64,000 nt of DNA from positions 1 through 64,000 of the forward strand of contig CAJTZK010000003.1 in assembly GCA_910583785.1 (NCBI GenBank). Direction: 5' to 3'. This stretch comes from an uncultured Oscillibacter sp. GTDB taxonomy: Bacteria > Bacillota > Clostridia > Oscillospirales > Oscillospiraceae. Within the stretch, counting starts at the first letter, position 1. The number at the start of each line of letters is the position of its first letter. A program made the translations under genes and the position numbers. A model generated the notes under the pieces. That model was not told where the DNA came from. It worked only from the letters and a program-made list of their open reading frames with translations, and did no database searches. This document shows, piece after piece, positions 42,948 to 52,207 of the stretch.

Positions 42948-43785
42948 ACATGTCACCAAAAAATACGGTGATTTTACCGCCCTGGAGGACATCTCCCTGC
43001 AATTCACCGCCGGGGTTTACGGTCTGCTGGCCCCCAACGGGGCGGGCAAGACCACCCTCATTAAAATGCTCACGACCCTTCTGTTCCCCACCTCCGGGCA
43101 GATCTTGTGGGAGGGGGAGGACATTCACGCTCTGGACGAGGACTATCGGGGGCTGCTGGGCTATCTGCCCCAGGAGTTCGGCTACTACCCCGGCTACACG
43201 CCCCGGCAGTTCCTGCGTTACGTTGCCGCCCTCCAGTGCATCCCCCGGAAAGAGGCTGACCAGCGGATCAGCGAACTGCTGGAGCTGGTGGGGCTGTCCG
43301 ATGCGGAACACAAGAAAATGCGGCAGCTGTCCGGCGGGATGCGCCAGCGGGTGGGCATCGCCCAGGCCATGCTCAACGACCCCCGGCTGCTGATTTTGGA
43401 CGAGCCTACCGCCGGTCTGGACCCCCGGGAGCGGGTGCGGTTTCGCAATCTGGTCCACTCCTTGGCGGAGGATCGCATTGTCATCCTCTCCACCCACATC
43501 GTTTCCGATATTGAAACCATCGCTGGGCAGATTATCATGCTCCGGGACCACAAGCTGTTCTGCTGTGACAGCCCGGCGGGCATCTGCGGGAAGATGAAAG
43601 GCAAGGTGTTTGAGGTTCCGGCGGGGACTGCCCTGGAGGAAAGCCAGTTCCTCTTGAGCGAGCGGCAGGGAGAACCGGGGACGGTCCTGCGTATCTTCTG
43701 CGACGCTACGCCTCAGGGGGCCGTCCTGGTGACGCCCAGTCTGGAGGACGCGTTTCTTGCCATCTACCGCGAGGGGCAGGTATGA
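42934..43785 (+). CDS. ABC transporter ATP-binding protein
   Basis: A 283-residue ATPase. Walker A is LLAPNGAGKTTLIKML, the signature LSGGMRQRVGIAQAM, Walker B LLILDEPTAGLDP, and the switch His is in ILSTHIVSDIE. The ABC-2 class with a C-terminal regulatory extension (about 205-283) is used for lipid, drug or peptide export. It overlaps both flanking genes. Confidence 0.95.
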   Translation: MLIVEHVTKKYGDFTALEDISLQFTAGVYGLLAPNGAGKTTLIKMLTTLLFPTSGQILWEGEDIHALDEDYRGLLGYLPQEFGYYPGYTPRQFLRYVAALQCIPRKEADQRISELLELVGLSDAEHKKMRQLSGGMRQRVGIAQAMLNDPRLLILDEPTAGLDPRERVRFRNLVHSLAEDRIVILSTHIVSDIETIAGQIIMLRDHKLFCCDSPAGICGKMKGKVFEVPAGTALEESQFLLSERQGEPGTVLRIFCDATPQGAVLVTPSLEDAFLAIYREGQV

Positions 43786-44927
43786 GACTGCTGGGGTACG
43801 AGTGGCGCAAGCTGGCCCAACTGCCCGCCCTCTGGGGCGTGCTGGCTCTATGCCTGGCATTCAACTGCCTGCTCATCAGCAGCGGGGACCGCTGGCGGTG
43901 GGAATGGAACGAAACCGCCGCCATAATCGGCGGGCAGGGCCAGCGGGTAGACGACGGTTTCCTGGACGGACTGCGGCGGCGGCCCCAGTCGGAGTACCGG
44001 GACTATCTGCTGTCCGCCGCAGAGGGCATGACGGACATCTATGCCGACTACGACCTGCGGCCCCTGGTGAATTATTACACTGGCTACGTCAAGAACTCTC
44101 CTGGGGCCATCGCCCTGATGGAGCGCAAATATGACCGGCTGGCAGGGAGAATCGCCCATCTGTCGGAGACAGGAGCGGCCATGGACTGGTACAGCGGGCC
44201 AGTCACCCAAAACATCCACCAGTTTCTCTATAGTATGCTGATGCGGGCCGTCCTTACCGAGGGAGCGGTGCTGGGGATGCTGTCCATGCTGTTCCTGCTG
44301 GGCTATGAGAACCAGCAGCGGACGGCGGCGGGGGTGTACGCCTCCCGCACCGGGCGAAGGCTGTGCCGCTGGAAGGTGCTGGCCGGAATCACTTGGGCGC
44401 TGGTGGTGTATCTGCTGCTGGCGGCGGTCACGCTGGGGGTGTTTCTGCTGTTCTGGGACTGGAGCGGCGTCTGGGGCGGCAGCGTGTCCAGCCAGTTCAA
44501 TTACGTCATTGACATGCTGGTCCGCCGCCCGTTCTTCACTTGGGCGGACTTTACCGCAGGGAGTTACCTTATGGCGGTGGTGGGGCTGGGCGGACTGCTG
44601 ACTGTGGTATTCGCTCTGTTGGCGGCAGTCTGTGGGACGTTGATACAGAATGTCTACCTGTCCGCCCTGGTGCTGACCCTGCTGCTGTGTGGAGGTGCAG
44701 CGGCTCAGGCCCTCTGCGCCCAGGTGGGACTTTGGATAGGCTACGCTCTGCTGACCTTCCAGCCGGTCAGCGTCTGGCTGTATGTCAACGGCTGGTTTAC
44801 CGAGCTTGGCCTGAACGCTTTTGTCCCTTGGCAGGAGAGCATGGGCACAGGACTGAGCCTGGTGATTTGCGGCGTGGGGACCGCGCTGGCGTTGCGGCGC
44901 TTTGGAAGAAAGGATGTACGAACATGA
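43782..44927 (+). CDS. ABC-2 type permease, first subunit
   Basis: A 381-residue membrane protein. One membrane segment near 17-32 (LWGVLALCLAFNCLLI) is followed by a large extracytoplasmic domain (about 35-140), then five hydrophobic segments to the C-terminus. This shape is usual for ABC-2 permeases of the exporter class. It overlaps the ATPase by four bases and the next permease by four. Confidence 0.85.
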   Translation: MRLLGYEWRKLAQLPALWGVLALCLAFNCLLISSGDRWRWEWNETAAIIGGQGQRVDDGFLDGLRRRPQSEYRDYLLSAAEGMTDIYADYDLRPLVNYYTGYVKNSPGAIALMERKYDRLAGRIAHLSETGAAMDWYSGPVTQNIHQFLYSMLMRAVLTEGAVLGMLSMLFLLGYENQQRTAAGVYASRTGRRLCRWKVLAGITWALVVYLLLAAVTLGVFLLFWDWSGVWGGSVSSQFNYVIDMLVRRPFFTWADFTAGSYLMAVVGLGGLLTVVFALLAAVCGTLIQNVYLSALVLTLLLCGGAAAQALCAQVGLWIGYALLTFQPVSVWLYVNGWFTELGLNAFVPWQESMGTGLSLVICGVGTALALRRFGRKDVRT

Positions 44928-46093
44928 GCTTGTTTTGGCAGGAGCTGAAAAAGATCTGGCGGCCCGGCATTTTGGCGGGCATTGTCCTGCTGGGGCTGAT
45001 CTATTATTACATGTTCCCCAGCTTCTACATTGAGCATTTTTCCAACGGCCCCTCAGCCCAGGACGAGTTCGATTTGTCGGTGGAGTGGGTGGCGCAGTAT
45101 GGACCTACCTTGGAACCGGAGGAGCGAGCAGAACTGGACAGCCGGCTGGCGGAGGAGATTTCTATATTTGACCGGCAGATTAGGGACATCCCGGAGGCCG
45201 CGGCGGCGGGCGTGGCCGACTACGACAGTTTTCAGGCCTTTTCCAGCCGGCACGATCACGACAAGACGGAGCTGAAAGTGATATGGACGATCCAAGACAG
45301 CACCAACTGCGATACGATTTCAACCATCCAGCATATGCTGGAGCGCTATGATATGTCCAGGGACTATCTCGAACAGCGCGACTATTTTGAGTTCTACACC
45401 CCACAGGAAAAGGAAGCGATTCTGGCGGTGAATAGCTGGCCCAGAAGCCTCCTGAGTGGGTCTGTGATGGATTCCACCAACTTCTATCTCAAGTATCTGG
45501 CCCAATGGACGGCCATCAGCGTCATTTTGCTGCTGTCTCCCACCCTGGTACGGGACCGGCTGCGGCGGACGAGACCCCTCCAGTGGGCCAGCCGGCGGGG
45601 AAGGAGGATTCTGCATACCCAGCTGGCGGCAGGACTGGTCTCCGCATTGCTGTTGAGTGCAGTGAATGTAACGGTTTGCGCCATTCCGTTTTTGGCGCAG
45701 GGTCCTCTTGCACTGAAAGACTGCCCCTTGGGCAACACTGTTTGGGGCGGCGGAACCCCTTGGTTTAACTGGACCTATGGACAGTATCTGGCTGTTTTGG
45801 CTGGGATGGTGCTGGCCCTGGGGATAGGGATTGGTGCCGTGACCCTGTTCCTGTCCCGGTTCAGCGATAACTATGTGTCCATGCTGCTCAAGGCGTTTCC
45901 GCTGTTTGTAGTGATGGGCGGCTTCTTTGCCACATGGGTTGTGAGCGGTGCATTCTTCTTCCGCACCGCCTGGGATTACGCGGGGTTTTACGTAACAAAA
46001 GGGGCGGAGGCGATCTGTATCGCGGCTTTGCTGATTGTGGGTGCGGCGCTGACAGGATGGAACTGTTTCAGGCAGAGAAAACTGGAGGACTGA
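44924..46093 (+). CDS. ABC-2 type permease, second subunit
   Basis: A 389-residue permease built like the preceding one: a first membrane segment (ILAGIVLLGLIYYYMF), a soluble domain to about 180, then further membrane segments (ISVILLLSPTLV, LLSAVNVTVCAIPFLA, LAVLAGMVLALGIGIGAVTLFL). With the other permease it likely forms a heterodimeric channel. The ATG at 44924 overlaps the previous stop. Confidence 0.85.
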   Translation: MSLFWQELKKIWRPGILAGIVLLGLIYYYMFPSFYIEHFSNGPSAQDEFDLSVEWVAQYGPTLEPEERAELDSRLAEEISIFDRQIRDIPEAAAAGVADYDSFQAFSSRHDHDKTELKVIWTIQDSTNCDTISTIQHMLERYDMSRDYLEQRDYFEFYTPQEKEAILAVNSWPRSLLSGSVMDSTNFYLKYLAQWTAISVILLLSPTLVRDRLRRTRPLQWASRRGRRILHTQLAAGLVSALLLSAVNVTVCAIPFLAQGPLALKDCPLGNTVWGGGTPWFNWTYGQYLAVLAGMVLALGIGIGAVTLFLSRFSDNYVSMLLKAFPLFVVMGGFFATWVVSGAFFFRTAWDYAGFYVTKGAEAICIAALLIVGAALTGWNCFRQRKLED

Positions 46094-46150
46094 GCGAGTG
46101 GAGGGCTTCTTACCGCCCATTATTTGAAACGATTGCTAGGCGGGAGTGCC

Positions 46151-46222
46151 ATGGTTATTCCGACCATCATCGCCATGCTGGGGCAAACCAGCACTTGTGA
46201 GGAAGCATTCCCACTTGGCTAG
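46151..46222 (+). CDS. Possible 23-residue peptide
   Basis: GGGAG lies five bases before an ATG that reads MVIPTIIAMLGQTSTCEEAF plus PLG. It has a hydrophobic first half and one Cys. It follows the ABC exporter and precedes a terminator at 46298, so it would be the last product of that operon. A gene remnant is as likely as an exported peptide. Confidence 0.25.
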   Translation: MVIPTIIAMLGQTSTCEEAFPLG

Positions 46223-46297
46223 TAAGGCAGGGATCATGGTGTACCCCTATCGCAGAGGTTCACGCTTTCACCTATTGTGAAATCTCTTATATCTTTG

Positions 46298-46335
46298 AAA
46301 AGGCGTGGGTGCCCTGACAGGTGCCTCCGCCTTTT
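46298..46335 (+). terminator. Terminator of the sigma/ABC operon
   Basis: AAAAGGCG pairs with CGCCTTTT around a 22-base interior, ending in T-rich sequence. Confidence 0.65.
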
Positions 46336-46398
46336 CTATTTTAGCGCCATGTCCCTTTATCATATAAAATCTACCAATCTGCAAGGAGGTATCCAAAA

Positions 46399-47581
46399 CT
46401 GAACAACCAAGAAACAAGCAGCCTGTCCCAGGCGGCCAGCACGGCTCAAATCATCCATGGGGCCATCAAGACCAGCAAGGCCATCTCCGCCGCCGCGCAG
46501 CACGGCAAGAAGCTCCTTGCCGCCATCGTCCAGAACACCAATAACATCGCCTTTGCAGTCAATCAGGTTTTAGGCGGGGGCATCACCGATGCGGAGACCT
46601 GGATTGCCCAGGACTTTGCCACCATCGGCGGCGATAATTACGAGGTCGTCAACCCCCTGCGCCTCCGACATGAGCAGCAACACCAACTCCTTTATCGCCC
46701 AATACCGCGCCGCCAAGGGCGAGACCTGGGACACCATCTCCCTAGCGGATATGCAGGCCGTTCTCCGGCAGGGCAAGAGCAGTCTCTACTCCTTCACCCG
46801 CACCAGCGAGACTCGGACAGTTGAGGCTGATGATCCGAACACGCCTGATGTGGTAGAAACAAAAGAGGAGCTCTGGTACATCGATACCCTCCAATACAAT
46901 GGAGGAGCGTATTTTGCCGATGCAGTATTCCACCTGACAGAGGCCCAGAAAGGACCGTCTGATGATTACGCCCAGAACCTCAGTCTATTCCTGGTCGATG
47001 GGATGTTTCCGTATACCGGATACGGCGGCGCTACCATCCCCTCCCTGGGGAATGTCCGCTTTACGGATGGTGTCACGGATGTGGTCTATTTCAACCAATT
47101 GGACCAGCAGTATGTCAACAAGCCCTATGGCACAGACAACATCGGCGGCTATGGCTGCGGTTCCACCTCTATGTCCATCGTGGTGTCCTCTCTGACAGAC
47201 GACATCGTTGACCCTGTGGAGATGGCGGAGTGGGCCTATAAGAACGGCGTCTGGTGCAGCAAAAGCGGCTCCTACCACTCCTTGCTTCCTAACGCAGCCA
47301 AAGCGTGGGGGCTCCCAGTGGAGGGCTGTGCAGCCTCCGAGCCGCAGCGTATCCTGGATGCTCTCGGCAGCGGCAAGCTGGTGGTTGCTATCATGACGAA
47401 AGGCCGCTTTACTTCCGGCGGGCACTTCATCGTCCTGCGGGGAGTAAAGGACGGGCAGATCCTGGTGGCAGACCCCGCCAGCTATAAGCGCAGCGAAAAG
47501 AGCTGGGACCTTTCGATTATCCTCAACGAGGCCAGCAAGAGGGCCGGAGCTGGCGGGCCGTTCTGGATTATCGGGTTATGA
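46399..47581 (+). pseudogene. ICE lysozyme/C39-like peptidase protein, frameshifted
   Basis: A perfect AAGGAGGT precedes a CTG at 46399 where an ATG would be expected, reading LNNQETSSLSQAASTAQIIH. The C-run at 46653-46657 has one base too many and the frame shifts (DNYEVVNP to ASDMSSNTNSFIAQYRAAKG). The rest is open to 47581 and ends in a C39-like cysteine peptidase domain with Cys in GGYGCGSTSMSIV, His in GGHFIVLRG and Asp in VADPAS. Such proteins are exported hydrolases of the conjugation machinery. A shorter product from the ATG in ASDMSS could still be made, but no binding site is seen there. Confidence 0.7.
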
Positions 47582-47848
47582 GAAGCTTCTCATAACCCAA
47601 CTTATATGCAGTAAAAATTATGAGAAGTCATAGAACTTTTACTTATTTATAACAGCATTATAGCTGGATTCTAGTATACATAAATATCTGCGTCTATAGT
47701 AAATATCCGAATTAGTGACACCAGTTTCAAGAGCTGAGAGTAGAGCCATTACTCCTTATGATATATTGTTTCGTATGTAGGGTAGGGTCTCTGTAGTCGT
47801 TTTGCCGCACCGACAGCCTTATTCACCTAATGTCAATAATTTTGAGTA

Positions 47849-47941
47849 TTGCTATGCGTCTGCCTTGAATGCAAGACTTGCTATAATAGAGATGAACTCG
47901 ACAAAAAGGTTTGTCCAACATGTGGTTCTAAACTTATTTAG
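47849..47941 (+). pseudogene. Zinc-ribbon C-terminal fragment
   Basis: The frame from TTG 47849 reads LLCVCLECKTCYNRDELDKK and ends VCPTCGSKLI. Two CxxC pairs point to a zinc ribbon, like those at the ends of small phage or island proteins. There is no binding site and an in-frame TGA lies just upstream, so it is probably a remnant. Confidence 0.35.
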
Positions 47942-47968
47942 GCCAGACTTATCTTAATAAACGTTAAT

Positions 47969-48000
47969 AATATAGGGCACACGGATGTGTGCCCTATATT
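47969..48000. terminator. Perfect hairpin, probable terminator
   Basis: AATATAGGGCACAC and GTGTGCCCTATATT form a perfect 14-bp stem with loop GGAT, 28 bases after the zinc-ribbon fragment; TAATTTTATT follows on the plus strand. Confidence 0.7.
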
Positions 48001-48385
48001 AATTTTATTGGGCGAGGTTTTGACTTCTCAAGATTCTTTAGCCAGGACATAAGAGAACAATCCTCTTGACAGAAGGATAAGTTGCCAAATATTATGGGAA
48101 GCAAAATTATTCGGAAAGATTGCATTTGAAGCCAGCCCTCCTATTAATTCCTATAATTTTTTCTGTACATAAATCGGTTAAGCAATAAGGCCATACCTTG
48201 CACATGCTTGGCAGGTAGCTATCTTCCTCCACAACTACCGATTTACTGCCTTGATTATACCATCATCTTCATCCCGGTTCAATCCAGTTTCTGAAAAGAA
48301 CCGCCCAGCTTGACAACCCCGTTGGCAAGGTCTACTATAAACGCAGAAAAGCGCCGGCGGGCGCTGTTGAACGGGAGGCGGTTTT

Positions 48386-49757
48386 ATGAAATATGTCAGG
48401 CGCATTGTTTACTGCCTGCTGCTGACGGCGGCGGCGAACGCCCTGCCGTTGGTCTGGCTGCTGTACGCCGAATGGTCAGTTTCCGGCGCCGGGTGGCTGT
48501 TTCTGCCTCTGGCGGCGGCGTTCCTCTGGGTGAATCTCCGCCCCATTCCAAAGGCCGGCCCCTACCAAGCGCATCCGGTATCTGGCGGAGGGCTGTGAGC
48601 TGCTGTGGCTGTTCTGCGTGACCGCCACGGCCACTGTCCTGCTCCAGCTTCTCTGGCTGAACATACTGCGTGCCGATATTGCGGCGGACAGCTTCCTTGA
48701 CTGGTGGGGGTATTTTGGGGGCGCGATGGGCGTGCTGCTGGCGGTGATCCTGGAGGCCATAGTTTTCTGGAACGGCATGATCCGGGTCTACCTCACTTCG
48801 GTACAGCTGGGCATCAAGCACCGCGTTCTGGCGGCGCTGTGCGGGTGGATTCCCCTGGTGAACCTCTGGTATCTGATAAAGATCATCCGCATTTGCCGGA
48901 ACGAAGTGGAGTTTGAGACCCAGAAGTGGGAGCTGGACGAAGTTCGGGCGGAGAGCGGGGTCTGCAAGACGAAGTATCCCCTCCTGATGGTTCACGGCGT
49001 GTTCTTCCGGGACTTCCGCTATCTCAACTACTGGGGCCGCATCCCCAAGGAGCTGATTCGCAACGGGGCCACGGTCTACTACGGCCAGCAGCAGTCCGCG
49101 GCGGCGGTGGAGGACAGCGGGAAGGAGCTGGCGGAGCGCATCCGGCAGATCGTAGAGGAGACAGGCTGCGAAAAGGTGAACATCATCGCCCACTCCAAGG
49201 GCGGGCTGGACAGCCGGGCCGCCATCGCCCACGCCGGCTGCGCCCCCTATGTTGCCACCCTGACCACCATCAACACACCCCACCGGGGCTGCATCTTTGC
49301 CGAGTACCTGCTGGGCAAGGTCCCCCAGGCCGCCCGGCTGAAAATCGCGGCGGCATACAACGCCACGATGAAACAGGTGGGCGATCCCAACCCGGACTTC
49401 CTGGCAGCGGTGACAGACCTGACTGAGAGTGCGTGTCTTGCCCGGAACGAGGTGACGCTCGACGCTCCCGGCGTGGTGTATGAGAGCGTCATGTCCTACT
49501 GCAAGAAGGCCCAGCATGGCAAGTTCCCGCTGAATATGACCTACCCTATCGTCAAGCACTTCGACGGCCTGAACGATGGGCTGGTGTCGGTGGAGTCGGC
49601 CAAGTGGGGGGAGCGGTTCACCCTCCTGGAGCCGGAGGGGAAGCGGGGCATCTCCCACGGGGACGTGGTGGATCTGAACCGGGAGAACATCCGGGGCTTC
49701 GATGTGCGGGAGTTTTATGTAAAGCTGGCGGCGGGTTTGAAGCGCCGGGGGTATTGA
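48386..49757 (+). pseudogene. Membrane-anchored lipase (alpha/beta hydrolase), frameshifted
   Basis: The start at 48386 (GGGAGG upstream) codes a membrane N-terminus, MKYVRRIVYCLLLTAAANAL through LRPIPKAG. Near 48560-48570 the frame shifts by one base, and KRIRYLAEGCELLWLFCVTA continues in the frame listed from 48618. The main domain has PLLMVHGVFFRD (oxyanion region), the nucleophile elbow AHSKGGLD (Ser), and a late His in GISHGDVVDL, the layout of triacylglycerol lipases. Read together it is about 457 residues with four N-terminal membrane segments. The hydrolase part could be made from an internal start such as 48618, lacking the first two helices. Confidence 0.75.
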
Positions 49758-49783
49758 GCGAGAAATAAATCAAGTATTGTTAT

Positions 49784-49947
49784 TAGGCGTTGTTTGAAAA
49801 ATGTCGAAACGCCCAAACGGCGGATCTTTTTCCGCCACTCTGCGTTAAATTTTCTTGCCGGGCGTCAGCCCGCCTGCGAAAATTTGCCTTGATTGGAGAA
49901 AAAATATCTCACCATTGGGCATTCCGCCAATTTTCAAACAAGGCCTA
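49784..49947. mobile_element. MITE-like element
   Basis: A 164-bp non-coding unit has ends TAGGCGTTGTTTGAAAAATG and the inverse of TAGGCCTTGTTTGAAAATTG, about 20-bp terminal inverted repeats with three or so differences. The inside is short and has no gene (GGCGG..CCGCC and GGGCG..CGCCC hairpins). TTGTTTGAAAA ends are common in IS5-like elements, so this may be mobilised by such a transposase; none is in the window. Confidence 0.55.
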
Positions 49948-49978
49948 GTAAAGGACAAGTTAAGCTGCCATGCCGATT

Positions 49979-50020
49979 TAAGGGTGGGAATTCTGATTAG
50001 CCAGGTTCCCACCCTTTTTC
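49979..50020. terminator. Hairpin terminator
   Basis: AAGGGTGGGAA and TTCCCACCCTT pair around a 15-base loop and T residues follow on the plus strand. Confidence 0.8.
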
Positions 50021-50157
50021 TATATCCTCTGGGAAGGGCTGGCTCCTGCGGACATAGCGGCCGGATCGCAAACTTTCCTTTATAGCTCCGCACAATGGAT
50101 TTGAGAGCAATCAAAGTTTCCTTTAAAATCATTTTATCTGTGATTGGAGGAAACGAC

Positions 50158-50760
50158 ATGAGCCAAAATGTGTACGGGTACATCCGTGTATCATCAAAAG
50201 ATCAAAATGAGGACCGGCAGCGGATCGCTATGCGGGAATTTGGCGTCCAAGACTGCCGTGTGTTCATGGACAAGCAGTCCGGCAAGGATTTCGAGCGTCC
50301 GGGCTATCAGACGCTGATGCGCAGAATAAAGCCGACCGACACCCTTGTCATCAAGAGCATCGACCGGTTGGGGCGCAATTATGAGGAAATCATGGAGCAG
50401 TGGCGCATTATCACCAAGGAGAAGCAAGCAGCCATTGTTGTTCTGGATATGCCGTTGCTGGATACCCGCCAAGGGCGAGACCTGGCCGGAACGCTGATCG
50501 CAAACATTGTCCTGCAACTGCTCTCCTATGTGGCGCAAACGGAACGGGAATTTATCCGCCAGCGGCAGGCCGAAGGGATTGCGGCGGCCAAAGCGCGGGG
50601 AGTTAAATTTGGGCGAAAACCCACTGAACGGCCAGGGGAGTTCACAAATTTGCGCCATGAGTGGAGAAATGGGCAAATTTCAGCGCGTAAAGCTGCGGGG
50701 CAGCTTGGAGTTACACACCGGACCTTTCTCAAATGGGCAGCAGAGGATTCCCAGCTCTGA
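50158..50760 (+). CDS. Serine recombinase (resolvase/invertase family)
   Basis: A 200-residue site-specific recombinase. The catalytic Ser is in YGYIRVSSKDQNEDRQ (about residue 12), with the later Arg pair in IKSIDRLGRNYEEI. The E-helix is followed by AEGIAAAKARGVKFGRK and a C-terminal helix-turn-helix (NGQISARKAAGQLGVTHRTF). GGAGG precedes the ATG at 50158. It could be a resolvase from a transposon or an invertase; no inverted target sites are obvious beside it. Confidence 0.9.
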   Translation: MSQNVYGYIRVSSKDQNEDRQRIAMREFGVQDCRVFMDKQSGKDFERPGYQTLMRRIKPTDTLVIKSIDRLGRNYEEIMEQWRIITKEKQAAIVVLDMPLLDTRQGRDLAGTLIANIVLQLLSYVAQTEREFIRQRQAEGIAAAKARGVKFGRKPTERPGEFTNLRHEWRNGQISARKAAGQLGVTHRTFLKWAAEDSQL

Positions 50761-50926
50761 TGAAAAAAGTACAGAATAGCCGCCATCAGCGGAGTGCCTT
50801 GATTGATGCAGGAACCATAACTGATGGCGTCTAAATTATAGCAAAAGCCTGTTCAAAATGCAATACCCAGTGTGGATACCAACCTGTACGTTTGTATCCA
50901 AAGCGATAGATAGGAGGTGAAGGATC

Positions 50927-51385
50927 TTGGAGGAGATGTATGACCCCACCCTTGGGCGGCGTCTGGCGGTGTGCAAGGCGAACCCGGGCACACTGTTTAT
51001 TTTCGCCATTCCCGGGCTCATTGTAACGTTCTGGCTGATTGCCGGTGTCAAGGTTGCCCTGGAGGCGGGAACAATATCCAACAGCGGAAGTATAACTACG
51101 GTGTGCATCTTGGTTCTGTTGATGGTGCTGTGTTTCCTGCCGGTATTGGTTCGGGCCAGGGACCGGGCGGAGTTCTTTGAGGGGGGCTTCCGGTTCAAGG
51201 GCCGGGAATATGTGATTGCGGATTGTAAGGACATCGCAATCCAGCATCGGGGCAGCGCCTACATCCGCCTGCTGGACAAGACGGTGGTTACATTCCAGTA
51301 TCAGGGCAGGCGGGTACGGCTGGCTACCCGGACACTGCGGGATTTTTCCCAGCAGCTTCATCGGTGCTACGGCAGCGGCGTATGA
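50927..51385 (+). CDS. Membrane protein with PH-like C-terminus, unknown
   Basis: A 152-residue protein. Two membrane segments at about 23-42 (FIFAIPGLIVTFWLIAGVKV) and 56-73 are followed by a soluble tail with the pattern FEGGFRFKGREYVIADCKDIAIQHRG...VVTFQYQGRRVRLATR, like a bacterial PH/YcxB-type domain. The TTG at 50927 is nine bases from TAGGAGG and is preferred; an ATG lies three codons later. It is followed by a related-looking gene 27 bases on. Function unknown. Confidence 0.6.
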   Translation: MEEMYDPTLGRRLAVCKANPGTLFIFAIPGLIVTFWLIAGVKVALEAGTISNSGSITTVCILVLLMVLCFLPVLVRARDRAEFFEGGFRFKGREYVIADCKDIAIQHRGSAYIRLLDKTVVTFQYQGRRVRLATRTLRDFSQQLHRCYGSGV

Positions 51386-51412
51386 TCTTGGACGTTTAAG
51401 GAGGAACACACC

Positions 51413-51979
51413 ATGAATCCGACAGTAGTTGGAATCGTTCTGATTGTTGCAATCGTGGGCTACTCGATTTTCAGTGTGACGTATAAGCAGAAGGCGGGCT
51501 TGAAGAAGGCCCAGTCCGGGGAGGATAAAGCCCGTGTCCGGGCGTTGTTGGAGAAGACACTCCCGGAGGAAATGCCTTTTACGCCAATCTATGTCCATAT
51601 GTCGATAGGCCGGCACACAGTAAACCATTATACCTATGCTCTGGCGGTGCAGCCGGAAAAGGATCAGCTGTGGGTTGTCTCCGTAGGGAAGGAAGGGGAT
51701 CTGCTCTATCCTGGAAAGTCCTTTGTCCTCTCTCTGGAAGCTCTGGGGAGCGTGCATTTCAGTGTCAGCAAGGACAACTTGGGTAAACGGCTGAGCTATA
51801 CATTTTTCTATGACCAGAACCGGGAAAAAATTTTCAGCCTGGAGGTCAAGGATTTTGAGTGCCGGGAAGATCGATACCATTGGCTTGACGTCTACCAGCC
51901 GGAAGAGGCCTCTGTTTTCTTCCAGATGATGGAGAAATGGGCGGCGCAGAAACCGCTGAAAGCGAAAAAGAAGAAATAA
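51413..51979 (+). CDS. Single-pass membrane protein, unknown
   Basis: A 188-residue protein with one N-terminal membrane anchor (VVGIVLIVAIVGYSIFSV) and a soluble beta-rich cytoplasmic part (NHYTYALAVQPEKDQLWVVSV, LEALGSVHFSVSK) ending in a Lys-rich tail (KAKKKK). AAGGAGG precedes the ATG. It probably forms an operon with the preceding gene. No family recognised. Confidence 0.6.
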   Translation: MNPTVVGIVLIVAIVGYSIFSVTYKQKAGLKKAQSGEDKARVRALLEKTLPEEMPFTPIYVHMSIGRHTVNHYTYALAVQPEKDQLWVVSVGKEGDLLYPGKSFVLSLEALGSVHFSVSKDNLGKRLSYTFFYDQNREKIFSLEVKDFECREDRYHWLDVYQPEEASVFFQMMEKWAAQKPLKAKKKK

Positions 51980-51980
51980 G

Positions 51981-52012
51981 CAAGGCGGCCCCACAAGGGG
52001 CCGCCTTCAATT
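51981..52012 (+). terminator. Terminator after the membrane-protein pair
   Basis: AAGGCGGCCCC and GGGGCCGCCTT form a perfect stem with loop ACAA and a CAATTTT tail. Confidence 0.88.
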
Positions 52013-52207
52013 TTGGTTGGGAAACCTTTGGATACCTGCGGCGTCACTGAACCGTCCTTCGCCAAGGTGAGCGCATCCCCATCCATTCTCATTGTCACCG
52101 CGCGTTCCTTCACCTCTTCGGTAGCTTAGTCTCTTATCTTTCTTCAAAATAACAATATGGACAGTTATCTATGATGGATAACTGCCCGATAAATTTGATT
52201 TGTTATC
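52013..52207. other. Intergenic, nothing recognised
   Basis: No gene or clear repeat is seen between the terminator and the convergent minus-strand operon. Confidence 0.5.

Larger units (their letters stand above)
32584..47581. mobile_element. Decayed integrative conjugative element
   Basis: The span holds remnants of a clostridial ICE in its usual gene style: RepA-like initiator, VirB4 and VirD4 ATPases, DUF5697, DUF6100, an S1-domain protein and a lysozyme/C39 protein. Nearly all are broken by stops, single-base indels or internal deletions, and one IS630 copy sits inside. No integrase, relaxase or complete transfer apparatus remains, so it should be immobile. An ECF sigma/ABC transporter module inside it is intact and may be cargo. 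The ends are approximate. Confidence 0.65.
47582..48385. other. AT-rich intergenic stretch of foreign type
   Basis: About 800 bases of much lower GC than either flank, with no full gene. It includes a short Cys-rich frame (47849-47941), a perfect long inverted repeat (47969-48000) and several short TATAAT-like strings. It probably marks a junction between two acquired segments. Confidence 0.55.

Noticed and set aside
48310..48621. 103-codon frame overlapping the lipase start
   Set aside because: Arg/Gly-rich out-of-frame reading of the lipase N-terminus; the membrane-helix frame from 48386 has the ribosome binding site.
50158..50760. Serine recombinase as the integrase of the decayed ICE
   Set aside because: It is only 200 residues, of the resolvase/invertase size class, lacks the long C-terminus of large serine integrases, and lies beyond the AT-rich junction.
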